From Bathynomus jamesi (lineage: Eukaryota; Arthropoda; Malacostraca; Isopoda; Cirolanidae), in contig JAJOZX010008849.1 of assembly GCA_023014485.1 (NCBI GenBank), forward strand, positions 112,501-176,500: a stretch of DNA of 64,000 bases, written 5' to 3'. Numbering within the stretch: position 1 is the first letter of the stretch; each line of letters begins with the position of its first letter. Of this stretch, positions 1 to 10,864 are shown piece after piece. The notes under the pieces were generated by a model that searched no databases, was not told the DNA's origin, and saw only the letters and a program-made list of their open reading frames with translations. Position numbers and translations under genes: made by a program.

Positions 1-228
1 GACTGTAAACCACTAAATGTTATTTGGGTTGTTGCAATGTTATTTGCAAATAAAAGTGCAAAAAGGATGTATGTACGAATAAGTTTGTCTGCAACGTGTT
101 GTGTTGATTTCATCTTGAAATTGCATTTATTAAAATACAACTGGCAAGTTGTCCGATCATAACTTTTGTCCTCGGGACTTTATTCCCTTTCTCTCGAGTA
201 AGTGGTTTAAATGTTTAACTGTCTGTAT

Positions 229-229
229 A

Positions 230-317
<88 letters not shown>
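229..317. repeat. (TA)n followed by (GT)n microsatellite
   Basis: An almost pure TA tract runs into a GT tract. The reading frames through it encode only IYIY and VCVC runs and are not genes. Confidence 0.95.
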
Positions 318-587
318 GTGTGGCCCCATTATGGGCTTCAATCGAGTTACGCCTACTGGAAACCCCTTTAGACAGAGCATCTTACAACAGTTTAATTAAC
401 GTAGTCTTGGATGGGATTTTAAGCCCTTTAAAATTCATAGACAGGAGGTTTTTTTTTGTCAACTGTAAACTGGCTGAATAATAGCTAGAAGCCGAGGAAG
501 AGACTTGGGACAGCTGACAATTGTATTTTCAAAGATAAGAATTACAATGAAAAATGCACGAAATCCACTTTGCATTATATATATATA
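318..587. other. no recognisable feature
   Basis: Unique-looking AT-rich sequence ending in the short TA tract in which the first mariner element sits. I see no gene or repeat in it. Confidence 0.5.
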
Positions 588-1357
588 CAGGGTGTCCCAT
601 AAGTCCGGCATCATATGAGAAATTCATATTTTTCTATTTCTACAAACCATAATTTATGCTCGGGATGCCAATTTCCCGTCCACCATTCTGTTCAGTGACG
701 AGGCTGTTTTTTATGGAAATGGTGAGGTAAATCGACAGAACACCCGCTACTGGTCTCAAAACAACCCTCACTGGTATACCTCTTCAAAGGAACAAGGTGC
801 ATCTCGGGTGATGGTATGGTGTGGCATTTGGAAGGATCGCATCATAGGCCCCCTCTTTTTCGATGAACATGTCACTGGAGGTACCTACCTACGTATGCTC
901 AAGGAAGAAGCATTTCCCAGTGTCTTGAACGAAGAAGGAAATTTCCCAACATGGTTCCAGCAAGACGGCGCTCCTGCACATTACAGCACCCAAGTAAGGG
1001 AATACCTGTACCAACAATTCCCTAGTCATTGGATAGAACGTCGAGGGTCTGTGGAATGGCCAGCTAGAAGCCCGGATCTCACGCCACTAGATTTTTATCT
1101 CTGGGGCCACTTGAAAGCGCTGGTATACGCAGAGAAAATTAGGAGTGTTGAACATTTGCGGCAGCACATTATTGGGGCATGTAACACCATTACTCTTGAC
1201 ATCATTCACCGTGTGCTTGCTGACTGGGTATCACGTCTGAATTTGTGTATTGAAAACAATGGTGGACATATTGAGCACGTTCCGTAAATAAAAGCTTTTG
1301 TTTTGCCTTTTTTTATTATTTTTTCCTATGATGCCGGACTACTTATGGGACACCCTG
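588..1357 (+). mobile_element. Tc1/mariner element, internally deleted, in a TA tract
   Basis: Inverted ends of about 28 bp start CAGGGTGTCCCATAAGTCCG on the left and mirror on the right, ending at 1357. TA dinucleotides flank both sides, as expected for mariner target duplication. The 770-bp length is much shorter than the usual ~1.3 kb because the 5' part of the transposase is missing. Confidence 0.9.
658..1287 (+). pseudogene. Tc1/mariner transposase, C-terminal catalytic part (DD41D spacing)
   Basis: This encodes the RNase H-fold catalytic half of a DNA transposase, the enzyme that cuts and rejoins the element ends. The frame is open from about 658 and stops at 1287. The first catalytic aspartate lies in FSDEAVFYGNGE, the second in FQQDGAPAHY, and the third in SPDLTPLDFYLWG, 41 residues after the second. 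That spacing is the one described for the rosa/Visitor (DD41D) group. The N-terminal helix-turn-helix DNA-binding domains are absent, so the copy cannot be autonomous. The ATG at 808 is only an internal methionine. Membership of the superfamily is very likely; the group name rests on spacing alone. Confidence 0.85.
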
Positions 1358-1394
1358 TATATATATATATATAATTATATATATAAATTATATA

Positions 1395-1665
1395 TGCTAC
1401 AGTCACTGTCTAAAATCAGGCAATTTGTGAATTGACTGAAATTTTAGGCAATTTGTTACATGCTCGATTTACTTAATACCTAATTAAACCTAGCCTAGCT
1501 ATAATTTTTAGATGACAGATTAAGAAATACCAGTGGGCATGCATATGCAGCATTACCAGAAGAATTAGGTTAGGTTAGGTTAGGTTTTGTGTATCACAAT
1601 TTGACACATTGCCTGAATTTCAGTCAATTTATAAATTGCCTAATTTTACCTATTGCCTGTAACAT
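1395..1665. mobile_element. MITE with ~75-bp imperfect inverted ends and an internal (TTAGG)4
   Basis: The left end contains AGGCAATTTGTGAATTGACT at 1418 and its inverted partner lies at 1617-1642. Both ends begin TGYTACAG. The interior holds GGTTAGGTTAGGTTAGGTT at about 1567. There is no coding capacity. Superfamily unknown. Confidence 0.65.
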
Positions 1666-1677
1666 ATATATATATGT

Positions 1678-1892
1678 AAAGAACGACGTTTGTGTAGAAG
1701 AGCGTTCCGCACAAGATGAGGAGGGAGAACGAACAAATGAAAATGAGGTACCACCCGGGAATCGAACTCGGGATCATCTGACCGGCAATCGGATGATCCG
1801 GGTTCAATTCCCGGGTGGTACCTCATTTTTCATTTGTTCGTTCTCCCTCCTCATCTTGTGCGGAACGCTCTTCTACACAAGCGTCGTTCTTT
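1678..1892. repeat. long palindrome made of an inverted SINE tail
   Basis: Two arms of about 100 bp (about 1678-1778 and 1793-1892) are near-perfect inverted copies. Each carries a tRNA-like B-box next to a tail that reads ...GTGGTACCTCATTTT. The same tail occurs at 24339 and 24600. The central spacer is only about 14 bp, so the DNA could form a long hairpin. It is a head-to-head SINE inversion or a snap-back copy. Confidence 0.85.
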
Positions 1893-1926
1893 AAATTAAT
1901 TATACTGTATGTTGTTTGCAGTTAAA

Positions 1927-1933
1927 ATGTATA

Positions 1934-1998
<65 letters not shown>
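1927..1998. repeat. (TA)n microsatellite
   Basis: TA dinucleotide tract, followed by a short GA-rich run. Confidence 0.95.
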
Positions 1999-1999
<1 letters not shown>

Positions 2000-2248
2000 G
2001 ATAAGAGATAGAGAGAGAGAGAGAGGGAGGGTGATGTCTGTCGTTTGTCTGTTCTATATTCATTTATACACGTTTAAACGAGTAGAGTAACTTCCACCAA
2101 ATTTAGTATACACATTAAGGGAGAACCAGGGGAGGTTTTAGTAACACACTTGCCCCTCCCAGTACCCCCGTAAGTTGTGTTTCGGGGGACTTTGGTGCGC
2201 AAGATGTAGCGGGCATTCGTGTGTGTGTATGTTTGTGTACATATATAT
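1999..2248. other. no recognised gene; low-complexity flank
   Basis: A GA run, then sequence reminiscent of the dispersed repeat near 53.2 kb, then a GT/AT run against the hAT element. Nothing coding is supported. Confidence 0.4.
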
Positions 2249-2562
2249 CAGTGATGTAGTCGAGACCACCAAGTCCGAGACTGAGACCGAGACCGAGACC
2301 TGATCCTGTGAGACCAAGATCGAGACCGAGATCAAAGGTTCGAGATCGAGATCTACCTAACGAGATCGAGACCCTTAAAATTCGAGACCGAGATCGAGAT
2401 CGAGACCAAGCTCATGCCCTTTCAATTTGCTTTACACTACTATGGAAATTAGACTATGTTAAGTATATTAATAACTAATAACTACTTTTTCAGATGTAGT
2501 GTGTTGAATGCAAAAAGTGTAGCCTATAAATTAACAAATGAATATATATATATATATATACA

Positions 2563-3586
2563 CATTGTTGGGCACTAAAGCGTTAATCCGATAACAGTTA
2601 ATTAACGAAGTTAACTTTTTTTAACGGACTATTAACGGAAGTTAATTTCCATTTATCGTTATCGGACCAGTTAACTTCCGATAACTCGATATTTAGTCTG
2701 TTAAAGTCCGTTAACACGTTAACTCCACTGGCTGCGCAGGTTCGACAGCGACCAAACTGTCTCTGTCAGGGCCGCCATGGAGGACGAGGTCGAGAGAGCA
2801 CTGAGGAACCGGAACGTTGACAGTACCACCATCTAGCGACAGCAGCATGCCTGACGACCTCTTCGCTGGGTGGACGGCCGTGGCTCAAGTACCAGTGTCA
2901 AGCAGAAGGCCAAGAGACTTGTCGACACTTGGCTGGACACTGATGGGAAGGTAGACATGGCCGACTCTGACTTCATGGGGGAGCAGATCTTCATCAACCT
3001 CTTCCTGAAGTACAATACGCCAATTCCGTCCTCTGCCGCAGTGGAACGGCTCTTCTCTCTCGGCAAGGACATCCTGAGGCCCAAGAGGTCAAGACTGGCA
3101 GTTGGGCCTAACTTTGAGAAGTTGGTCTTTCTGAAGGGCAACCAGCACATTGTGTCATAGTCTTTAATAAATGTGCCTAAAATTTAATTTTACCTTTCAG
3201 TTCCCGCCATAATAATTCTCTGGTAAATTAAAATTTAGTTAATGGTTAGTGGTTACAAGGGTTTCAAAACATGTAATCAGTACATTTTTTATTAAAAATA
3301 AAAAAAAGAGTTATTAAGCAAAAAAGTTGCAAAACTTGATAAAAAGACAGTTAAATACCTATTTATTGTTGGATTTTGCATAAATAAACATTTTCTATGG
3401 GTTTTAAAGCTTTTTTCCTTGATTTTTTTAAATGTTAGTAAAGAAATAGTTATCGTTAACGGATTATCGTTAACTTCCGTTAACTTTGTAGTAAAATTAT
3501 CGGATTATCGTTATCGGAGTTAAAAATTGGGGTTAACGGATTATCGTTATCGAAGTTAACTTTTTGGTTAACGGTGCCCACCACTG
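2563..3586 (+). mobile_element. second hAT element nested in the first
   Basis: The left end reads CATTGTTGGGCAC and the right end GTGCCCACCACTG, the CAGTGGTGGGCA-type end common in hAT elements. Subterminal repeats of GTTAACG/CCGATAAC are dense on both sides (2580-2730 and 3450-3575). It carries its own transposase remnant. Confidence 0.85.
2870..3160 (+). pseudogene. hAT transposase C-terminal dimerisation domain (inner element)
   Basis: The 96-residue frame contains the hAT family C-terminal signature: [17 protein letters not shown] followed by LRPKRSRL. In hAT enzymes this region drives oligomerisation. The rest of the ~600-residue protein, including its BED zinc finger and DDE residues, is missing. 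The frame ends at a stop, as the family normally does soon after this motif. This is a remnant of the 2563-3586 element. Confidence 0.85.
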
Positions 3587-3680
3587 TATTATATACACGT
3601 ACTTTTTATTTATTTACTTCTTTTATATCTGTTACAGAAGGTTTAATGAACGTACCCACTACCCAGTTTGACTTGTGCAT

Positions 3681-4025
3681 TTATTTAAAGCATGATAGGT
3701 GCTCATTACGCTTAAGGAACATCAGCATGCTCAGAAGATCTGCTGAAGTTCGACTTCTGTGGGGCCTCATTATTATGCCTCCATGGCTAAATACACGCTC
3801 AATTGGAGCACTAGAGGCAGGCACTGTTAAAACAGTCATGGCAATATTGGCCAGTGATGGGAATTTATCGCTTTTCAGGTGCCAAAACTTTATTGGAGAG
3901 CAGTTGTCTAAAATATGAGATTCATAGATCTCTAAGAGGTACCGTCGCAACTGTTCCCTGCGGTTCAAAATCTTCCCAGTTTCAACGTTCTTCTGCTTGG
4001 ACCGATAGCTTTGATATTTTGCCAT
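3681..4025 (-). pseudogene. hAT transposase C-terminal dimerisation domain (outer element)
   Basis: The 114-residue frame on the minus strand has KFPSLANIAMTVLTVPASSA then PIERVFSHGG and MRPHRSRTS, the hAT dimerisation signature, and ends KRNEH like related transposases. It differs from the inner copy and points the other way, so it belongs to the outer 2249-4561 element. The N-terminal two thirds are gone. Confidence 0.85.
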
Positions 4026-4574
4026 TAGTCTCGGAACTTTGGTTTGACTCTGTTTTATTCGTCATCGCTGCTGTGAGAATGACCGCTGTCTCTCTGTATC
4101 TGCTCATTCTCCGTGCTTGAGTTTCCTGTATAGCATACTTATATATATAATATATATAATTCTCTATTTAGTGTTCCCATTTTCAAAAAAATTAATCTAA
4201 CAGGGGCGGGGGGAATTTTTTTGTAGCGCTAACCTAAAAAATCCAGACCCACATCCCCCTGCAAGACAAACGTGGCAACTCAAAACAGGGTGACTGATTA
4301 GTAAATACCTAGAGTCCCTTACTTTTACAAACTTTCATAAACATTCTGAATTGTGTCTGTTCAACCAAGCCACCATCATGAGTATGCCAATAACATGTAT
4401 TTTTCATTACGGTCTCGAGAGGTCTCGAAAGGTCTCGGAGAGAAAAACCGAGACCGCGTCTGTCGAGACCGAGATCGAGACCGAGATCGAGATCGAGATC
4501 TGCAAATTGGGTCTCGAGACCGGTCTCGAGACTGAGACCGATCTCGAGACCTACATCACTGATATATATACAGT

Positions 4575-5391
4575 AGATGAAAATGAAAATGAAAAGGTTT
4601 ATTGGCAGACTATAGTCCATATGACAAATATTATTAATACAATGACAGTTCATATACTAAGGATAGAAATATATACAATTGATTAGAAATAATACTGTAA
4701 TGTCGAAGTTAAGTGGAGCTACAGACGGACGTTTTCGTACCAAGAAGTCCATAGCTTAGGCCTTAGAGGATAAATGGCAGGACTCATGGATAGCTTGGAT
4801 AATCGGGTTGGTTGATTTTTTAATTCTTTGCATTAGACTGTATTGAGCACGTCTTGTTACCTCCGGGAAGCTCGGGACATTGCGGGTAGCAAACATTTGC
4901 GAAGCTGAGCATCTCGGGGGTAATTTATGTAAGAGTCTAAAAGACCCGTTGTACAGCAAATTTACGGTTCTGCCAGAACCTTTTTTATAATTCACCCACA
5001 GTTGCTGTCCGTATATATTACTGCAGAAAATACGAAAGAGAGTGTCTTTAGCTTCACTCGTACAGAATCGAAAGTTCCTTATGGTCATATTCGCTTTAGC
5101 ACACAGGCTTCGAGAGTGTTTTCTTATATCCGCGTCATCACTCAAGGAACTGGTAATAGTTTGACCCAAATACTTAAACTCTCGTACTTCCTCAATTACT
5201 TCACCATTCATTTTAACCTTATATCAGCTGGCTGATTACAGCTTTTAGGATGAAACTGCATAACCTTAGTTTTTGTAACATTAAAAGAATATCATGTTTC
5301 TGCGAATACACTTCGCAACGACTTTTAGTAGCCGATCCAGACCTTTAACAGAGGGACTTATAACACCATCATCGGCATACTAAGTTATTTA
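4575..5391 (-). pseudogene. LINE reverse transcriptase 3' fragment (family shared with 17.7 kb)
   Basis: Minus-strand C-terminal part of a non-LTR retrotransposon ORF2. The best frame (5211-4756) reads EFKYLGQTITSSLSDDADIR, then ANMTIRNFRFC, QLWVNYKKGS and FRLLHKLPPRCSASQ. The upstream part toward 5391 is broken by frameshifts. The 3' end is a run of GAAAATGAAAAT-like repeats at 4575. A second copy on the plus strand (17710-18518) aligns over the whole length. The clade is not certain to me. Confidence 0.8.
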
Positions 5392-5405
5392 TCCTTATAT
5401 TATAT

Positions 5406-5437
<32 letters not shown>

Positions 5438-5850
5438 CAGGGTGGGCCGTAAGTTTCCATACATAGGAAAATTTAAACTTATGGTCTTCACGTGCGTCGG
5501 TATTTGGATCAGCAGTTTCCGGATGCTTGGATTGGTCGGCGTGGTCCTGTGGAGTGGCCTCCCAGATCCCCAGATCTCACCCCCCTTGATTTCTATCTTT
5601 GGGGCACTTGAAGGCCATGGTGTATCAGGAAAAGATACGAGACATAAATCATCTAAAGGAACGTATCACCAACGCCATTACAAGCATAACGTCAACTGTG
5701 CTAATGCGTGTTCATCAACAGTGGGGAACACGTATTGAAATGTGTTTTCAAAACAATGGCAACCATGTAGAGCATATTATATAAATAAAAATGGTTGTCC
5801 ATAAAAAAATGTTTATTTTTCCTATGTATGGAAACTTACGGCCCACCCTG
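5438..5850 (+). mobile_element. short Tc1/mariner derivative in a TA tract
   Basis: Inverted ends of about 28 bp (CAGGGTGGGCCGTAAGTTTC and mirror) are flanked by TA on both sides. At 413 bp it keeps only the end of the transposase. It is inserted in a (TA)n run, like the first element. Confidence 0.9.
5505..5784 (+). pseudogene. Tc1/mariner transposase C-terminal fragment
   Basis: Two overlapping frames hold the third catalytic region: SPDLTPLDFYLWG is readable in pieces around 5570-5600, then LKAMVYQEKIRDINHLKERI and a tail ending NGNHVEHII. The end is closely similar to the 588-1357 copy (NGGHIEHVP). A frameshift at about 5600 and loss of the first two thirds make it dead. Confidence 0.8.
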
Positions 5851-5882
5851 TATATATATATATATATATATACATATATATA

Positions 5883-6787
5883 CAGGGCGTCCCAAAAAAA
5901 TGTATACGCACTTTAAATACTTATAAAGGCAGTGTTTATTAAAATACATTTCATTTTCAAAATGTAATAGAATCTACAGACATTATTTAATTGTTTTGTC
6001 AACGCCTGTTTTCAAACTGACGTCCGTTCTGGTCCAGGCACTGCTGATAACGCGAAGCAATGGAATCGCAAACATCACGAAACATTTCGTTTGGTATTTG
6101 TGTGCATTCTCGTTCAATGGCTGCTCTCAATTCAGCGACTGTTGCAGGTTTTATAGCGTAGACTTTGTCTTTTAAGTATCCCCATAAAAAAAGTCTAGTG
6201 GTGTGAGGTCTGGTGAACGCGGAGGGTATTCTACGAAATCCCTTCGTCCAATCCACATCCACATCGTGCCACATACCACTCGCAATACTCCACTCTTCGG
6301 TCCGGATCATCTTCATTAATAGCATGGACTAATCTTGGAATGTAACTTTTCCATTGACAGCGCTTCAAAATGCGTTGGACAGACGATTCTGAAATTCCTA
6401 CCTCACGACTCGCTTGCCGCACAGATTTTCTTGGACTTTGGTGATACGTTTCCAGTACTCTTTCTTGCTTTGTGGGGCTTGTCGATGTCCGTGGTCTTCC
6501 GGAACGCTTCTTGTGGACATTCTGAACAGTTCCATCGGCTTCAAACTTATCTCTAATTCGAGTGATGGTAAGTCGCGTTGGTGGATCTGTTTGAAACTCC
6601 CTCCTAAACTGTCTTTGCACTTCAACTGCGTTTTCACACTTCCAGTAGCATTTTAGAATGAATTTCGTTTGTTCAAAGCTTAGTCTGACTGCCATTATTA
6701 ATTCTAATGGGTTTAACTTGGAAAGAAAGAAACATCAATTGAGCTATCAGCTGTTAAAGTGTGTATACATTTTTTTGGGACGCCCTG
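5883..6787 (-). mobile_element. Tc1/mariner element with central deletion
   Basis: Ends CAGGGCGTCCCAAAAAAATG and the mirrored GGGACGCCCTG are flanked by TA. The two halves of the transposase gene are present, but the catalytic middle is lost. Confidence 0.9.
5999..6695 (-). pseudogene. Tc1/mariner transposase, DNA-binding N-terminus joined to C-terminus
   Basis: The start [20 protein letters not shown] at 6695 opens a paired helix-turn-helix region with the GRPRTSTS hinge near residue 67. It continues through [19 protein letters not shown] to [15 protein letters not shown]. The frame then jumps to a tail with FLWGYLKDKVY and ends NGRQFENRR at 5999. About 120 residues holding the first two catalytic aspartates are missing, and a frameshift lies near 6240. 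It could still bind its ends but could not cut. Confidence 0.88.

Positions 6788-6864
<77 letters not shown>
6788..6864. repeat. (TA)n(CA)n(GT)n(TA)n compound microsatellite
   Basis: Compound dinucleotide tract with a palindromic CACACTCGTGTGTG centre. Confidence 0.95.
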
Positions 6865-7145
6865 TTGAGAGCTTTAAAAATTATTTTTTTTAATTAAATC
6901 AAAGTAATTTTTCACATTTAAATTTAATTATCTGTTCAGTTTCAAAATCAAAATGTTTCGTTCATTTTTCAATTTAGATTTTTTTTTTTTTTTTTTGGAA
7001 AGTGACCAATTCACTTTTTTCGTTCGAAAATAAGGAAATAATTGACGAGTGAATTATTAATGATACAATTATGGAAAAAAGAGCTGAAATACTGACAAAA
7101 ATATGTATCACTGAATGTCTATCTATCTGTCTGTCTGTCTCTCTG

Positions 7146-7176
<31 letters not shown>

Positions 7177-7564
7177 AATCCAAACAAATTTTACATTATT
7201 TTAATAATGAAATTGTGACTTTTTAAATATTTCTCTTTACTCAAGTTACCTACATTGTGTGTGTGTGTGTGTGTGTGCCTAATTTTGAAGTATATTAAAG
7301 GGCTATATAAGCTGTAACCTTTGGATCTATTTCTGAATATGTTTCGCCTAATTTGAAATTCATAACAAGCTCCATTTTAGTTACCGCAAAGAATCTCCAA
7401 ATCGATTAATGTTGATAATAATACAGAATGTTATGACAATATGACCTTTATACGAAAATGATTTTCTCTAAATATTTAAGCTTTATTAAGATATGATTCG
7501 CTACACGCCCTTTCCTTTCATCTCTAGCCATTTCTCTACAACGCTCTTTAATATATATATATGC

Positions 7565-7615
<51 letters not shown>

Positions 7616-8203
7616 TGATCTTTAATATATATATATATGTGCGTGTGTGTGTGTATGCTTGAATGCAGGTATGTATAGAAACACACACACACACACACAC
7701 ACACATTATATATATATATTATATATATATATATACTGCTATACGAAACATAAAGAAAAGGTTTTTAATTTCGAAACTGTCTTATTTATGGGTTCGAACC
7801 CCCCTTTTTTTTAAATACAAATTATGATAACTGCCTCTTTTTAATAAGAGTTAATGAGGGCGAGCGAGACGTTCTCTTTTACTTCGTTGAAGCCTCCTCT
7901 TCTGGAGAACTCTTTACAACACCGAGTTTGTATTTAATTGGCGTAAATTTTTTTTCTTTTTTTTGTTTCAACAAAATATTTTGTCACGGTTTAGTGGCTA
8001 CTCTTACGTCACATAAATTAAAATTTATGATTGGTTAGAAGAGCGACCCTTGTCATATAAAAGTCTATTTATGATTGGCCGATCGCTGTTGTCACATAAA
8101 AGGCTATTTACGATTGGCCGATGGAAGCGAGGTGTGGAGTGCGCCACTTACTCGCTTAAATCTGGAACCTGATCTAAATTACCTACTCCGCCTCTCTCAC
8201 ACT

Positions 8204-8236
<33 letters not shown>

Positions 8237-8915
8237 ACTAACTCCGCGCGAACACTCGCTCGTACCAGCGTTTCAATTTTAACGTTTTTTCCCCTTTGCA
8301 AAGTATGCGCAAAACTCTTCTAGCGAGAATGAAAAAATGATCCCATAAACAATGATCTCGGGTTGAACACAGATCATAAAAATCAGAAATCTCGGTTGTT
8401 AAATGAGTGCACCTTTGTTTGTCGCGGCGAAGAAACAGAACAAGGAGAAAGAATTAAAAAAAGATATAAAAAAAAAATATAGTTAAAGTAGGTAGTTAAA
8501 TTGTCGGTTCGAATTACAGGGTATATAGGTGAAAAGCTTTAATAAACTATGGTTACTGTGAACTTGTGAAGTCTCCCTCCAAATAAATGGGAGACCGTGT
8601 AAGAGAAAAATTTATTGTAATTGAGAATTTCTACTTTTGTTTTCCCTCTGCAATATTCGCTGTGAAATGGCGTTTTTCGGGGTTTTATAAGTGATAGAAC
8701 TAGGGTCGTTATGCGTTCGCTTCTTTTATTCTGGAACTGTTATTGTTTTCTCTTACTGAGGCCGTTATTGATAATAACTTTCCTTTCAATAGGTATTTAT
8801 GTGCTCAAAAATCGGTTCAATGGACTGTTTTCAAAGCACTGTGGAACCATTAACGAAATCTTTTTATATACTGAATTTACTTGCTTTCTTTTCGGATAAT
8901 GTCTTCACACAAAAA

Positions 8916-8956
<41 letters not shown>
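6865..8956. other. AT-rich spacer with several microsatellites
   Basis: No gene is supported. It holds (CT)n at about 7127-7176, (GT)n at 7257-7277, a long (GT)n at 7565-7613, (CA)n at 7681-7705, TA runs at 7548 and 7707, and (CA)n at 8198-8240. The many short frames here are VCVC/HTHT artefacts. Confidence 0.7.
7990..8135. repeat. short tandem repeat, three degenerate units of ~50-60 bp
   Basis: The motif GTCAYATAAAARNCTATTTA then TGATTGGCCGAT recurs at about 8010, 8050 and 8092. Confidence 0.6.
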
Positions 8957-8957
<1 letters not shown>

Positions 8958-8961
<4 letters not shown>

Positions 8962-10065
8962 GTGTCAGAATAATGTATAACTTTTAAAATAGTTATTATT
9001 TTTAAACTACTGAATATTATCTCTATTTTCAGTTGATATAATGAGGATATCAAAAAGTTTTGGTGACCAGAATTTTGACCATGTCGGTCAATTTTTCTGT
9101 CTCACAGCAGCAATGGACAATGATCGTAGAGGCATATTTCGCTACGAAATCATATGTTGCAACACAGAGACAATTTCTTAGGGACTTTCCAAACACAAAA
9201 ATTCTCAATTACAAAACCATCAAACGTAGTGGAAAAGTTCAAACATACGGGGAGTGTTAATGACCAGATAAGAGGCCACAGTGGGCGGAAATCTACTGCA
9301 AGAGTAGCTGATAGGATCTAGGCTGTAAGACAAGAATTGCAAGCCTCACGAACGAAGTCAACATTCAGGCTTTGTCAGTTGGTGGGAATCACATACTACT
9401 GTGAGAAGAATCATACACCAAAATCTACAAATGTGTCCGTACAAGGTACAAATATTGCAAAGTCAAACTGACAGAAATAAAAGAGAAAAACGTGTTTTTT
9501 TTTGTCATTATTGCCCACCGGATTAAAAAATGAACTGGAGTTTCTGGACAATGCTTTTTCAGTGACGAGGTTCACTTCCACTATAGTGGGCATGTCAACA
9601 AGCAGAACATGCGATTTTAGGCAATTCAACAACCATATTCACGTGTAGCACCACCATTTTCCGTTGAGAAAGTGATAGTTTGGTGTGCCATCGGACGTAA
9701 TGGTATCATTAGGCTAGTCTTCTTCGAAAATGCAGCAAGACAAAATGTCACTGTCAAGCACACAAACATACATGCGCATATTGAGAAGAACTTTTCTTCC
9801 GGCATTGAAGAAAAAGCGAAGTATGAACATGATTCATGAATACAGTCATCTTTCAACAAGATTGTGCGCCCCCCCCCTCTGACTTCTTTCTCTGGGGTTA
9901 TCTCAATCCTCAGACACTGGACGAGCTGAGGATCAACATTAGAAGGGAGATAACACGCATTCCAACAGAGCTTTTTGGCAGAGTACTAGAGAACTTCAAT
10001 GTCCGCGTCGCCTCTGTCATCCAGAGCCGAGGTGCTTGGATCGAGTACGTCATGAACTAATGACA
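8958..10065 (+). pseudogene. decayed Tc1/mariner element and transposase
   Basis: The left end GGGTGTGTCAGAATAATG sits after a TA tract. The transposase starts in MSVNFSVSQQQWTMIVEAYF (about 9081), a mariner helix-turn-helix. It then passes through several frameshifts (KFKHTGSVNDQ, RQELQASR) and resumes at 9836 with VIFQQDCAPPP fused directly to SDFFLWGYL, so the stretch between the second and third aspartates is deleted. The tail ends SRGAWIEYVMN at 10060. No right inverted end is found before the palindrome at 10166. Confidence 0.8.
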
Positions 10066-10128
10066 ATTTCCACCTTCATCTTCAATTAAATGAACTGGTT
10101 TTTGTTGGAAACAAAATATTGACCAATG

Positions 10129-10239
10129 CAAAAAACTTCACTTTTCTACGTGAAGGTCAAAATATGATAATAAAAACCCACTCTAATAGACAGAGTTTAT
10201 TTAAACCCACTCTGTCTATTAGAGTGGGTTTTTATTATC
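10129..10239. repeat. palindromic repeat end, shared with 45.8 kb
   Basis: Arms 10166-10196 and 10209-10239 are exact inverted copies around CCCACTCTAATAGACAGAGT. The left flank (TGCAAAAAACTTCACTTTTC and on) matches, inverted, about 70 bp of the repeat at 45.92-45.99 kb. See the 45.8 kb entry for a possible Penelope-like origin. Confidence 0.8.
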
Positions 10240-10689
10240 AAAATATTGACCCTTTCGCCTTTATTTAAACCAAGAATGAACAGAATTGACCCTAAAATAA
10301 AATTTTTATATTCAAATCAAAAGATGTAGAAACAGAGAGAGAGAGAGAGAGAGAGAGTTACAAGGAGTTACAAGGAAAAGAAGTACCTCAAAAGGCCTTG
10401 CGGCCCATACCGAGGAGGTACCAATGGCAACGGGTGCCAGGGAAAATTTTGTAAAAGTTTATTTTTCTTTCAACTATCCTAGCAGTAGTAGAAAACTGGA
10501 TAGAAAAGTAGAAGGCTCTCTCCCCACCCTCCGCTCCCTCCCTGCCAGAGGCAGGTACGGAAAAAGGTTGAAGAAAATACCTTGACCCTGGAAAAGTAGC
10601 CAAGGAAATTTTACAGGAAAGTGGAGAATATATAAATAGCTCTATATTTAGCTTGCTCACAGAGACACCGTGCAAGCGATCTCCTGCAG
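10240..10689. other. probable LINE 3' untranslated region with (GA)n
   Basis: Contains (GA)n at 10333-10356. The rest is GC-richer sequence leading into the minus-strand LINE coding end at 10690, so it is probably that element's 3' untranslated region. No gene is seen. Confidence 0.45.
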
Positions 10690-10862
10690 AGTTTTCTTAT
10701 GTTTTAGTCTTAAACTGAGAGTATTCAGTACTTTGTCTAGCCTATTTTTAAACACATTTACACTTTGACTGGAAACAACCTCTGAGGGAAGTTGGTTCCA
10801 GATATTAACTATTTTATAGGAAAAGAAATTTCCGCAGACTGAGGTCCTAAATGTCTTTACAC
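10690..10862 (-). pseudogene. CR1-like LINE, extreme C-terminus (first of two adjacent copies)
   Basis: The minus-strand translation gives the terminal CR1 pattern (RTSVCGNFFSYKIVNIWNQL, then PSEVVSSQSV and a FKNRLDK-type end). It is similar to, but clearly diverged from, the neighbouring copy at 10865-11062. Two related 3' ends lying side by side in the same direction suggest a second insertion or a partial duplication. Confidence 0.7.
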
Positions 10863-10864
10863 AC

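Larger units (their letters stand above)
2249..4561 (-). mobile_element. hAT element with (GAGATC/GAGACC) subterminal repeats
   Basis: The ends are CAGTGATGTAG and CTACATCACTG, in ATATATAT context on both sides. Inside each end lies a long run of GAGACC/GAGATC hexamers (about 2270-2410 and 4420-4555), inverted relative to each other. Such subterminal repeats are where hAT transposases bind. A transposase C-terminus lies inside on the minus strand, and a second hAT element (2563-3586) is inserted in it. Confidence 0.85.

Noticed and set aside
149..481. 110-codon frame over the first microsatellite
   Set aside because: The middle is IYIY/VCVC from TA and GT repeats, and the flanks show no similarity to any family I know.
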